Origin: Lachnospiraceae bacterium
GTDB lineage: Bacteria > Bacillota > Clostridia > Lachnospirales > Lachnospiraceae
Assembly: GCA_022796475.1 (NCBI GenBank)
Contig: JAAWIS010000033.1
Span: forward strand, 1-35,057
Length of the DNA: 35,057 bases
Direction: 5' to 3'
In this document: positions 1 through 6,547 of the stretch, piece after piece
Position numbering within the stretch: the stretch's first letter is position 1
How the letters are laid out: each line of letters opens with the position of its first letter
Notes under the pieces: generated by a model
Databases searched by the model: none
What the model saw: the letters and a program-made list of their open reading frames with translations, nothing else
What the model was told of the DNA's origin: nothing
Made by a program: the position numbers and the translations under genes

Positions 1-87
1 TCCGTGACACTGGACACATATACGCATCTGACAGAGGATAAAAAGAAAGAGCAGGAAGCAGTGGTGCAGACGGTTAGAATATCATAA
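1..87 (+). CDS. Tyrosine recombinase/integrase, C-terminal end only
   Basis: The first 28 codons in frame 1 read SVTLDTYTHLTEDKKKEQEA and onward to a TAA at 85-87. The segment 'TLDTYTHL' matches the catalytic-tyrosine region of phage-type integrases, with the nucleophilic Tyr at residue 7 of the fragment. The rest of the gene lies left of the window. Integrase genes usually sit at one edge of their element, so an attachment site may lie just downstream, before ylxM, but no att core can be identified without the other end. The family call is fairly firm; the type of element (phage, ICE or integron-like) is unknown. Confidence 0.75.
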   Translation, partial: SVTLDTYTHLTEDKKKEQEAVVQTVRIS

Positions 88-90
88 TAG

Positions 91-110
91 CTGTGACAAT
101 TCTGTGACAA
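91..110. repeat. Short direct repeat downstream of the integrase
   Basis: CTGTGACAA occurs at 91-99 and again at 102-110, 11 bp apart, immediately after the integrase stop codon. Its position suggests an integrase arm-binding or att-associated sequence, but this is inference only. Confidence 0.3.
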
Positions 111-207
111 ATTCGAGAAGAAAGACGGAAAAAGATAGACCATGATAAAAGTACCCTAAATGGCAGCAGTATTGAAATAAACAGTGATAACGCAAGACGG
201 AGAAACA

Positions 208-221
208 CGAACAAAAGTTCG
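208..221. promoter_or_regulatory. LexA (SOS box)-like operator
   Basis: CGAACAAAAGTTCG at 208-221 is a perfect inverted repeat (ACGAAC/GTTCGT with a 4-nt centre at 207-222). It matches the Gram-positive LexA box GAAC-N4-GTTC with CG flanks; one central position differs from the Bacillus consensus. It lies 14 bp upstream of the -35 element of the ylxM-ffh promoter. It could make this operon damage-responsive, or be a remnant of the mobile element to the left. LexA binding is inferred from the motif only. Confidence 0.5.
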
Positions 222-235
222 TAAAGAGAAAACAC

Positions 236-264
236 TTGACACCTGGACTGTTTTCGTGTATGAT
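236..264 (+). promoter_or_regulatory. Sigma-A promoter of the ylxM-ffh operon
   Basis: TTGACA at 236-241, a 17-bp spacer, and TATGAT at 259-264. The predicted start of transcription is about 270-272. That is only about 4-10 nt before the plausible ylxM start codons (275 or 281), so the mRNA would be nearly leaderless. The same TTG could be misread as a start codon giving a longer YlxM, but the promoter makes that unlikely. Confidence 0.8.
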
Positions 265-280
265 AGCACAGGTGATGGAA

Positions 281-625
281 ATGGAAAAGATTGTCCGGCA
301 GGGTTTGCTGTATGATTTTTACGGTGAGCTGTTAACTAAGCATCAGCGCCACATATATGAGGATGTGGTGATAAATGACTTGTCCTTAAGCGAAATTGCC
401 CAGGAAAATGGAATTACCCGTCAGGGTGTTCATGATTTGGTTAAGCGCTGTGATCGGATTTTAGAAGGTTATGAGGATAAGCTTCGTCTGGTGGAAAAGT
501 TCCGGCTTACGAAGCATTTAGCCAGTGATATTCAGCAGCTTTTGGATTCTTATCAAAAAAGCGGGGATAAGACGCTGTTAGCCCGGGCGAGAGAAACTGC
601 AAGCCGTATTATACAGATTTCATAA
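281..625 (+). CDS. ylxM: YlxM family SRP-associated HTH protein
   Basis: A 114-residue helix-turn-helix protein of the YlxM/p13 family (UPF0122), which resembles sigma factor region 4. The HTH reads LSLSEIAQENGITRQGVHDL. In streptococci YlxM binds SRP and modulates Ffh; it is regularly encoded just upstream of ffh, as here (87 bp gap). The start is uncertain: ATG at 281 has AGGTG six bases upstream; ATG at 275 gives two extra residues. Longer versions would begin inside the promoter. No truncation or odd residues seen. Confidence 0.88.
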   Translation: MEKIVRQGLLYDFYGELLTKHQRHIYEDVVINDLSLSEIAQENGITRQGVHDLVKRCDRILEGYEDKLRLVEKFRLTKHLASDIQQLLDSYQKSGDKTLLARARETASRIIQIS

Positions 626-712
626 AGGTATCTCGTAAATCTGAACGCAAACTACAAACTCTGAATACAAGCATTTCCGGGAATACCCGAACTGGAAAAG
701 GAGGTCTGCTTC

Positions 713-2083
713 ATGGCGTTTGAGAGCTTGGCAGATAAGCTGCAGAACGTATTTAAAAACTTAAGAGGCAAAGGCCGTTTAACAGAGGCTGATGTAAAGG
801 CTGCATTGAAAGAAGTAAAGATGGCTCTTTTAGAGGCTGATGTAAGCTTCAAGGTAGTAAAGCAGTTTATCAGTTCTGTACAGGAGCGGGCAGTTGGCGA
901 AGATGTACTGGGAAGCCTGACTCCCGGCCAGATGGTAATAAAAATTGTAAATGAAGAGCTGGTTAAACTGATGGGGTCAGAAACTACAGAAATTCAGTTA
1001 AGATCCGGAAGTGAGATTACCATTATTATGATGGCCGGCCTTCAGGGTGCAGGAAAAACGACCACTACAGCCAAAATTGCCGGAAAACTGAAAGCAAAAG
1101 GAAAAAAGCCTCTTCTTGCTGCCTGTGACATTTACCGCCCGGCTGCGATTAAACAGCTTGAGATCAACGGGGAAAAGCAGGGTGTTCCGGTATTTTCCAT
1201 GGGAGATAAGAATAAGCCGGTAAATATAGCCAAAGCCGCCATTGAACATGCCGCAAAGAATGGTATGAATGTGGTGATTTTAGATACTGCCGGACGCCTT
1301 CATGTCGATGAAGATATGATGAATGAGCTGATTGAAATTAAGGAGGCCCTTACAGTCGATCAGACCATTTTGGTGGTAGATGCCATGACTGGCCAGGATG
1401 CAGTAAATGTAGCCGGAACTTTTCAGGAAAAAATCGGAATTGACGGCGTGATCCTGACCAAGTTAGACGGCGATACCAGAGGCGGCGCCGCTCTCTCCAT
1501 TCGTTCTGTCACCGGAAAACCAATTTTATATGTTGGTATGGGAGAAAAGCTTTCCGATTTGGAACAGTTTTATCCCGACCGTATGGCTTCCCGGATTTTA
1601 GGGATGGGGGATATCCTTTCTTTAATTGAAAAGGCGGAAGCAGAGGTTGATCAGGAGAAAGCCAGGGAATTAAGCCAAAAACTGCGGAAAGCGGAATTTG
1701 ATTATAATGATTTTCTGGATCAGATGCGCCAGATTAAGAAAATGGGCGGTATGGCCAGCATTATGAGCATGATGCCTGGCATGGGACAGCTTGGCAATAT
1801 TGACATGGATGAAAATGAAAAAAGTATGGCAAGGGTGGAAGCAATTATCCTTTCTATGACACCGGCTGAACGTGCCAATCCTTCATTGATCAACCTTTCC
1901 AGAAAACAGCGGATTGCAAAAGGATCTGGTGTAGAGATTGGTGAAGTAAATCGTTTGGTGAAGCAGTTTGACCAGATGAAAAAGATGATGAAGCAGCTTC
2001 CCGGTATGATGGGAGGAAAGCGAAGAGGCGGTTTCGGAGGGCTGGGAGGCCTGATGGGCGGGAAGCTTAAGCTGCCGTTTTGA
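713..2083 (+). CDS. ffh: Signal recognition particle protein Ffh
   Basis: The 456-residue SRP54 GTPase, which binds 4.5S/6S RNA and signal peptides of nascent proteins and docks with FtsY at the membrane. The N domain occupies about residues 1-90. The G domain has P-loop GLQGAGKTTTT (109-119), DTAGR (192-196) and TKLDGDTRGG (250-259). The methionine-rich M domain runs from about 330 to the end, with a Gly/Lys/Arg-rich tail. Length is normal for the family. A strong AAGGAGG precedes the ATG. It follows ylxM in the usual order and is followed by a hairpin before rpsP. Confidence 0.98.
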   Translation: MAFESLADKLQNVFKNLRGKGRLTEADVKAALKEVKMALLEADVSFKVVKQFISSVQERAVGEDVLGSLTPGQMVIKIVNEELVKLMGSETTEIQLRSGSEITIIMMAGLQGAGKTTTTAKIAGKLKAKGKKPLLAACDIYRPAAIKQLEINGEKQGVPVFSMGDKNKPVNIAKAAIEHAAKNGMNVVILDTAGRLHVDEDMMNELIEIKEALTVDQTILVVDAMTGQDAVNVAGTFQEKIGIDGVILTKLDGDTRGGAALSIRSVTGKPILYVGMGEKLSDLEQFYPDRMASRILGMGDILSLIEKAEAEVDQEKARELSQKLRKAEFDYNDFLDQMRQIKKMGGMASIMSMMPGMGQLGNIDMDENEKSMARVEAIILSMTPAERANPSLINLSRKQRIAKGSGVEIGEVNRLVKQFDQMKKMMKQLPGMMGGKRRGGFGGLGGLMGGKLKLPF

Positions 2084-2190
2084 CAGGACTGATTTCCACT
2101 TTCGCGCTGTGCATTCAAAGCTTATTTGCTATCCCAAAGCGGGCATATGAAAGTTGTAAGAAGGATGCACTTACTATATTCCGGATACAG

Positions 2191-2213
2191 AAATCTGAAA
2201 ACAGATTTTTTGT
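2191..2213 (+). terminator. Probable intrinsic terminator after ffh
   Basis: AAATCTG (2191-2197), loop AAAA, CAGATTT (2202-2208), followed by more T. The 7-bp AT-rich stem is weak, so termination is probably partial and would reduce read-through from ylxM-ffh into rpsP. Confidence 0.5.
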
Positions 2214-2296
2214 ATAGATGATATGCAGTGTTTTTCTGCAGTCAAAATAGTTTCATAAGATGAGTATTAACTAAAATTCAGGAGGTGAATGTAACT

Positions 2297-2536
2297 ATGG
2301 TAAAGATGAGATTAAGAAGAATGGGTCAGAAGAAGGCTCCTTTCTATAGAATCGTAGTATCCGATTCCCGTTCTCCAAGAGATGGGAAGTTTATTGAGGA
2401 AATCGGTACGTATGACCCCAACACCAATCCAAGCTCCATCAAGTTTGATGAGGAAGCTGCTAAAAAGTGGTTAGCGAACGGCGCTCAGCCAACTGAAACC
2501 GTTGCAAAGCTGTTAAAGGTTGCAGGTATTCAGTAA
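2297..2536 (+). CDS. rpsP: 30S ribosomal protein S16
   Basis: A 79-residue bS16 of the small ribosomal subunit. It begins [20 protein letters not shown] and contains the family segment [24 protein letters not shown] at 2285 would add four residues, but the AGGAGGTGA at 2280-2288 is correctly spaced from the ATG at 2297 and would overlap the GTG, so the ATG is chosen. It starts the rpsP-khpA-rimM-trmD group, the standard Firmicute order. Confidence 0.97.
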   Translation: MVKMRLRRMGQKKAPFYRIVVSDSRSPRDGKFIEEIGTYDPNTNPSSIKFDEEAAKKWLANGAQPTETVAKLLKVAGIQ

Positions 2537-2559
2537 TCGCGGATCCTTGAGGTGATTGT

Positions 2560-2787
2560 ATGAAAGAATTAGTGGAAGTTATCGCAAAAGCACTTGTGGA
2601 TAATCCGGATGAAGTTGTTGTTACCGAAAGCCTAAAGGGGGATGATACCCTGATTGAGCTTAAGGTTGCTGCTTCTGATATGGGAAAGGTGATTGGCAAG
2701 CAGGGAAGGATTGCAAAAGCCATCCGTTCTGTAGTAAAAGCCGCCGCCTCAAAAGAAGATAAAAAAGTAATCGTAGAAATTCAGTAG
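2560..2787 (+). CDS. khpA: KH-domain RNA-binding protein KhpA (YlqC)
   Basis: A 75-residue single KH-domain protein. The GXXG loop is GKQG in GKVIGKQGRIAKAIRS (residues about 47-62). KhpA works with KhpB as an RNA chaperone and influences cell division and small-RNA binding in Gram-positive bacteria. It lies 23 bp after rpsP and in the same direction, as in most Firmicutes, with a GAGGTG ribosome site before its ATG. Length and sequence are typical. Confidence 0.93.
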   Translation: MKELVEVIAKALVDNPDEVVVTESLKGDDTLIELKVAASDMGKVIGKQGRIAKAIRSVVKAAASKEDKKVIVEIQ

Positions 2788-2797
2788 CCGACTTCGG

Positions 2798-2883
2798 GGC
2801 TGTTGCGTCTGCAGCAGCCTTACTTTATTTACCGTGTCGCTGCCGGGCACATGAAGGGTTCACAGGAAAGTGTGTCCTGTGAA
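2798..2883 (+). other. Two RNA hairpins in the khpA-rimM gap
   Basis: Hairpin 1: GGCTGTTG (2798-2805) pairs with CAGCAGCC (2812-2819), with one G-U pair and a 6-nt loop. Hairpin 2: TTCACAGGA (2859-2867) pairs perfectly with TCCTGTGAA (2875-2883), followed by an A/T-rich stretch. The 136-bp gap is long for this operon. The hairpins may attenuate, stabilise or process the transcript before rimM-trmD; neither has a clean U-tract. Confidence 0.45.
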
Positions 2884-2923
2884 ACAAAATTTTTAGGGAA
2901 TTACATCCCATGGAGGTATTTAT

Positions 2924-3436
2924 TTGGAGGATATGTTTCGAGTAGGCGTTATCAGTTCTACTCATGGAGTGCGCGGAGAAGTAAAGGTTTTTCCCACCAC
3001 AGATGATCCGGCCCGGTTCCGGGATCTTTCGGAGGTAACCGTAGATACAGGCAAGGCCTCCCTGGTACTTACGATCCAGGGCGTAAAATTTTTTAAAAAT
3101 ATGGTGATCCTGAAATTCAAAGGATATGATAATATAAATGAAATTGAACCATATAAGGGATGCGATTTATGGATTCGGAGAGATCAGGCCGTGGCTCTGG
3201 AAGAAGGCGAATATTTTATCGCTGATTTAATCGGACTTCATGTGGTTACTGATGAGGGACATGATCTTGGAATACTTGATGATGTGCTGAAAACGGGAGC
3301 CAATGATGTATATGTGGTAAAAATGGATTCTGGAAAAGAAGTTTTAATCCCAGTGATTCCGGAATGTGTCAAAAATGTAGATTTGGAAGAGAAAACAGTA
3401 GTCGTTCATTTGTTAGACGGACTTTTGGATCTTTGA
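2924..3436 (+). CDS. rimM: Ribosome maturation factor RimM
   Basis: A 170-residue 16S rRNA processing factor that assists assembly of the 30S head and binds S19. The N-terminal RimM barrel starts [20 protein letters not shown]; the C-terminal PRC barrel follows from about residue 95 ([14 protein letters not shown]). The start chosen is TTG at 2924 because GGAGG at 2912-2916 sits 7 nt upstream. The ATG at 2933 has GGAGG only 2 nt before it, which is too close. Followed by trmD after 49 bp. Confidence 0.95.
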   Translation: MEDMFRVGVISSTHGVRGEVKVFPTTDDPARFRDLSEVTVDTGKASLVLTIQGVKFFKNMVILKFKGYDNINEIEPYKGCDLWIRRDQAVALEEGEYFIADLIGLHVVTDEGHDLGILDDVLKTGANDVYVVKMDSGKEVLIPVIPECVKNVDLEEKTVVVHLLDGLLDL

Positions 3437-3485
3437 GCGTCAAATCCGAGAAAAACCGGTGATATAAGGGCAGGAGAAACAGTTT

Positions 3486-4238
3486 ATGAATTTTTATGTT
3501 TTAACATTATTTCCGGAAATGGTTATGGGCGGCCTTCAGACCAGTATCACAGGCCGTGCTATGGAAAAAGGCGTAATTTCTGTAGAAACCCTTAATATTC
3601 GGGATTTTTCTTTCGATAAGCATCATCATGTAGACGATGCCCCTTACGGCGGCGGCGCTGGAATGGTGATGCAGCCGGGGCCTGTGGTAGATGCATATGA
3701 GAACTTATGCGGCAGGCTATCCAAGCGGCCACGTGTTATTTATATGACTCCCCAGGGCAGGGTGTTCAATCAGACGATTGCGAAAGAACTGGCAGAGGAA
3801 GAAGATCTGGTGTTTCTCTGCGGCCATTATGAGGGGATCGACGAGAGAGCATTAGAATTGATCTGCACAGACTATCTGTCAGCAGGCGACTACGTTTTGA
3901 CAGGAGGGGAACTTCCTGCCATGGTAATGATTGACTGTATCTCCCGTTTAGTTCCAGGAGTACTGAACAATGAGGTTTCTGCCGAAGTGGAATCCTTTTC
4001 CGATAATCTTCTGGAGTATCCCCAGTATACCAGACCGGAGATTTATCGTGATATGGCAGTTCCCCAGGTACTGCTGTCTGGTCATCATAAAAACATTGAG
4101 GAGTGGCGGCGCCGCCAGTCAATTCAAAGAACGTTAGAGAGAAGACCAGACTTGCTGAAAGAAGCGAATCTTTCAAAAAAAGAGCAGCTTTATTTAGAGG
4201 AATTACTGCGGCAGACAGAAGAAAAGAATAAAGAATAG
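3486..4238 (+). CDS. trmD: tRNA (guanine-37-N1)-methyltransferase TrmD
   Basis: A 250-residue SPOUT-class enzyme that makes m1G37 in tRNAs, preventing +1 frameshifting. Starts MNFYVLTLFPEMV. Visible family segments are DDAPYGGGAGMVM, CGHYEGIDERA, and the trefoil-knot AdoMet site SAGDYVLTGGELPAM. The C-terminal helical domain carries the HHKNIEEWRRRQS segment. Length is normal. In most Firmicutes rplS follows directly; here rplS is 18 kb downstream (22271) and trmD is followed by short repeats and an unrelated promoter. Confidence 0.97.
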   Translation: MNFYVLTLFPEMVMGGLQTSITGRAMEKGVISVETLNIRDFSFDKHHHVDDAPYGGGAGMVMQPGPVVDAYENLCGRLSKRPRVIYMTPQGRVFNQTIAKELAEEEDLVFLCGHYEGIDERALELICTDYLSAGDYVLTGGELPAMVMIDCISRLVPGVLNNEVSAEVESFSDNLLEYPQYTRPEIYRDMAVPQVLLSGHHKNIEEWRRRQSIQRTLERRPDLLKEANLSKKEQLYLEELLRQTEEKNKE

Positions 4239-4338
4239 CACCTTGGTTTCGAAAGCAGAGAATAGAGTGTCGGCACCTTACTTGTAAGAAAAGAACAGGG
4301 TGTGGGCATCTTAATTTTGAAGACAGAGAAATACAAAA
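4238..4338 (+). repeat. Three imperfect ~34-bp direct repeats after trmD
   Basis: Units start at 4238, 4273 and 4306 (GCACCTT, GCACCTT, GCATCTT). Each continues with an A/G-rich stretch such as AAGCAGAGAATAGAGTGT, AAAAGAACAGGGTGTGG and AAGACAGAGAAATAC. The units begin at the trmD stop codon. They probably arose by local duplication at what looks like a rearrangement boundary; no function is evident. Confidence 0.5.
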
Positions 4339-4358
4339 ATAGAGAATAGAAAAATCAC

Positions 4359-4387
4359 TTGACAGAAACTGGCATCTATTGTATGCT
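4359..4387 (+). promoter_or_regulatory. Consensus promoter for the leader peptide/ABC exporter unit
   Basis: TTGACA at 4359-4364, 17-bp spacer, TATGCT at 4382-4387. A second TATGCT overlaps at 4387-4392. Transcription would start near 4394, about 60 nt ahead of the small ORF at 4454. Confidence 0.8.
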
Positions 4388-4453
4388 ATGCTAAGTCAAT
4401 TATCCGATAAATGTAAAACAAGTTAATTTATCATGTCAGAAAGGAGCGGAATT

Positions 4454-4561
4454 ATGAAAGCATTAAAACAAGTTTATTTATGCAGAAACAAACTTAATAT
4501 TAAGAGAGATTCAGTATTCTGTTGTAAAATCTGTGATTCCGCCTGCCTCTTTATCTGTTGA
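4454..4561 (+). CDS. 35-residue cysteine-rich leader-type peptide
   Basis: A small ORF, MKALKQVYLCRNKLNIKRDS then VFCCKICDSACLFIC, ending at TGA 4559-4561. A strong AAAGGAG lies 8 nt before the ATG. Six of 35 residues are Cys (10, 23, 24, 27, 31, 35), five of them in the last 13. I do not recognise the family. It lies between a consensus promoter and two intrinsic terminators that precede a heterodimeric ABC exporter. That is the layout of Bacillus bmrB, whose translation controls read-through into bmrCD. The best reading is a regulatory leader peptide whose 3' end overlaps RNA pairing segments. Alternatives are a metal- or thiol-binding peptide, or a small exported peptide that is the cargo of the transporter. 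Confidence 0.7.
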   Translation: MKALKQVYLCRNKLNIKRDSVFCCKICDSACLFIC

Positions 4562-4621
4562 GAATTCCGTAGGCGCTGTCAGGCCTTGGCGCCTGTATAG
4601 CGGCATAGTTGGATCAACTGT
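4540..4621 (+). promoter_or_regulatory. Alternative RNA pairings of the candidate attenuator
   Basis: AGGCGC (4571-4576) can pair with GCGCCT (4589-4594). AGTTG (4607-4611) pairs with CAACT (4615-4619). Within the last codons of the small ORF, CGCCT (4540-4544) can instead pair with AGGCG (4571-4575), and GCCTG (4541-4545) with CAGGC (4580-4584). So a ribosome stalled near the peptide's C-terminus would change which stem forms. A direct antiterminator against the 4629 stem is not obvious; only GCGG (4600-4603) with CCGC (4634-4637) was found. Confidence 0.4.
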
Positions 4622-4628
4622 ATAAGGC

Positions 4629-4661
4629 AAAAACCGCAGTCCAGAATGGCTGCGGTTTTTT
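4629..4661 (+). terminator. Strong intrinsic terminator between leader ORF and ABC genes
   Basis: CCGCAG (4634-4639) pairs with CTGCGG (4650-4655), extended by the preceding A run pairing with the following T run (4656-4661). It is followed by TGCTTTT. It would end the transcript from the 4359 promoter at about 270 nt unless antiterminated. Confidence 0.88.
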
Positions 4662-4710
4662 GCTTTTATAGGAAATTGTGCCCTGTGAAATAAAAAGCTC
4701 TGCAGGGGAG

Positions 4711-4734
4711 AATCCTGATTTGCAGGATTTTTTT
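4711..4734 (+). terminator. Second intrinsic terminator before the ABC genes
   Basis: AATCCTG (4711-4717), loop ATTTG, CAGGATT (4723-4729), T-run 4728-4734. CTGCA at 4700-4704 can compete by pairing with TGCAG at 4721-4725, a possible antiterminator. It lies only 50 nt after the first terminator. Confidence 0.75.
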
Positions 4735-4795
4735 CAGGCGGCCAGCACGCTGAATGAAGTGTTACAGTTTGTTATCAAACAAAAAGGAGGACAGT

Positions 4796-6547
4796 ATGAG
4801 AACCGTATGGAAGTATGGAAAACGCTATGTTTTCATTTATATCATAGCGATAGCAGCAATGATCCTCAGCATTATTTTAGATGCCACATCGCCCCAGATT
4901 ACAAAACGGGTAATTGACCAGGTTATCGTTGGGGGGCAGATGGAGCTTTTAACGAAATGTCTGCTGGGATTTTTAGCAATCGGGTTAGGAAGAGCTGTAT
5001 TTCAATATACAAAAGAGTTTATTTTTGACTTTGCTGCTTCCGGTATCGGAAACAGCTTGCGGAAAGATTTATTTGATCATATTCAGGGGCTTTCAGTAGG
5101 GTATTTTGACAGCCACAATACAGGAGAATTGATGGCCCGGGTAAAGGACGATGTGGATCGAATTTGGAACGCCTGCGGGTTTGTGGGAATGCTGATATTA
5201 GAGTGTGTGATCCATACCAGTATTATTGTATTCTGCATGTTTCGGATCAGTCCGGTTTTAACCCTTCTGCCTCTTATGATCATGCCAGCAATTTTGTTTT
5301 ATGCTGTCAAAATGGAGTATGGCCTTGGAAGTGTATACGACAAAATCAGCGAAGAAACAGCTAGTATGAATACGGTGGCTCAAGAAAATTTAGCCGGGGT
5401 TCGAACGGTAAAAGCTTTTGCAAGAGAACCTTATGAAATTCAAAAATTTAAAAGCCATAACCAGAAATTTTACAGTTTAAACATGGAACAGGCAAAATTA
5501 ATTGCCAAGTATCAGCCGAACATTTCGTTTCTTTCAAAGGTACTGTTAATGGCGGTCATCGTAGTGGGAGGAATTCTGGTTATTCGCGGTCAGATTACTA
5601 TTGGTGAACTGGGAGCCTTTTCTGAATATGCCAATAATATTGTGTGGCCGATGGAAATGGTAGGCTGGCTCAGCAATGATTTTGCGGCAGCCCTGGCTTC
5701 CAACCGGAAAATTCAGGAGATTTTTAAAGAAAATCCAGAGGTTGGCGGCAGTGAGGAAACAGGGAAAGCCTGCCAAACGGACGGGGATTCAGCCGTTCCA
5801 TTTACTGGAAATATTAGTTTTGAAGAAGTGGATTTTCAGCTCCATGGAAATCCTGTTTTAACAGGAATCAGCTTTCATTTACCGGCAGGAAAAACCCTGG
5901 GGATTATGGGAATGACTGGTTCCGGAAAAAGTTCCATCGTAAATCTGATTCAGCGTTTTTACGATGCATCTTCCGGCAGGATTTCTATTGACGGAAGAGA
6001 TATTAAAAGCATTCCACTCAGGCAGCTTAGAAGCCAGATTTCAGTAGTAATGCAGGATGTATTTCTGTTTTCTGATACCATAGCGGAAAATATTAAAACA
6101 GGAAAAAAAGATACCATTGGAGTCAAAACTGTGGAGCAGGCTGCAGTCAGCGCCAGCGCCCACTCGTTTATCACCAGGCTGGCCTTGCAGTATGACACCG
6201 TAATAGGAGAGCGGGGCGTGGGGCTGTCCGGAGGACAAAAACAGAGGATCAGTATTGCCAGAGCCATAGCAAAGGAAAATCCGATTTTAATCTTGGACGA
6301 TTCTACCTCAGCCCTGGATACGGAAACGGAAAAGGAGATTGAACGGCAGTTGGAAGGGCTGAAAAACAGTACAAAAATCATTATTGGCCACAGAATTTCT
6401 GCTGTTCGTCATGCCGATGAAATTTTAGTTCTAGAAGAAGGGAAAATAGCGGAACGGGGAACCCATCAGGAACTGATGAACCAAAAAGGACTTTATTACC
6501 GAACTTATCAAGTACAGTACGGAGAGGGGGAAGAGCTATGGCAGTAA
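4796..6547 (+). CDS. ABC exporter half-transporter, degenerate-site subunit (BmrC-like)
   Basis: 583 residues: an N-terminal six-helix transmembrane domain (about 1-300) fused to an ATPase domain. Motifs: Walker A GMTGSGKS (372-379), signature LSGGQ (477-481), Walker B ending in Asp501, H-loop His532. The catalytic Glu after Walker B is Asp502 (LILDDSTSALD), the mark of the non-catalytic site in heterodimeric exporters such as BmrCD, LmrCD and TM287/288. The start is ATG 4796, with AAGGAGG upstream; an in-frame upstream start at 4754 overlaps no ribosome site and is rejected. Overlaps the next gene by 10 bp, so the two are co-translated. Substrate is unknown; multidrug export is the usual role. 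Expression is probably controlled by the leader region upstream. Confidence 0.93.
   Translation: MRTVWKYGKRYVFIYIIAIAAMILSIILDATSPQITKRVIDQVIVGGQMELLTKCLLGFLAIGLGRAVFQYTKEFIFDFAASGIGNSLRKDLFDHIQGLSVGYFDSHNTGELMARVKDDVDRIWNACGFVGMLILECVIHTSIIVFCMFRISPVLTLLPLMIMPAILFYAVKMEYGLGSVYDKISEETASMNTVAQENLAGVRTVKAFAREPYEIQKFKSHNQKFYSLNMEQAKLIAKYQPNISFLSKVLLMAVIVVGGILVIRGQITIGELGAFSEYANNIVWPMEMVGWLSNDFAAALASNRKIQEIFKENPEVGGSEETGKACQTDGDSAVPFTGNISFEEVDFQLHGNPVLTGISFHLPAGKTLGIMGMTGSGKSSIVNLIQRFYDASSGRISIDGRDIKSIPLRQLRSQISVVMQDVFLFSDTIAENIKTGKKDTIGVKTVEQAAVSASAHSFITRLALQYDTVIGERGVGLSGGQKQRISIARAIAKENPILILDDSTSALDTETEKEIERQLEGLKNSTKIIIGHRISAVRHADEILVLEEGKIAERGTHQELMNQKGLYYRTYQVQYGEGEELWQ

Noticed and set aside
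236-280. TTG at 236 as the start of YlxM (129 residues)
   Set aside because: The TTG is the first half of a consensus -35 element; the -10 lies at 259-264, so this part is not transcribed.
2933-2935. ATG at 2933 as the start of rimM
   Set aside because: Its only ribosome site is 2 nt upstream, whereas TTG 2924 has GGAGG at a normal 7-nt distance.
4678-4917. 79-residue ORF overlapping the second terminator and the ABC gene start
   Set aside because: It runs through an intrinsic terminator and lies out of frame over the well-supported ABC exporter start.
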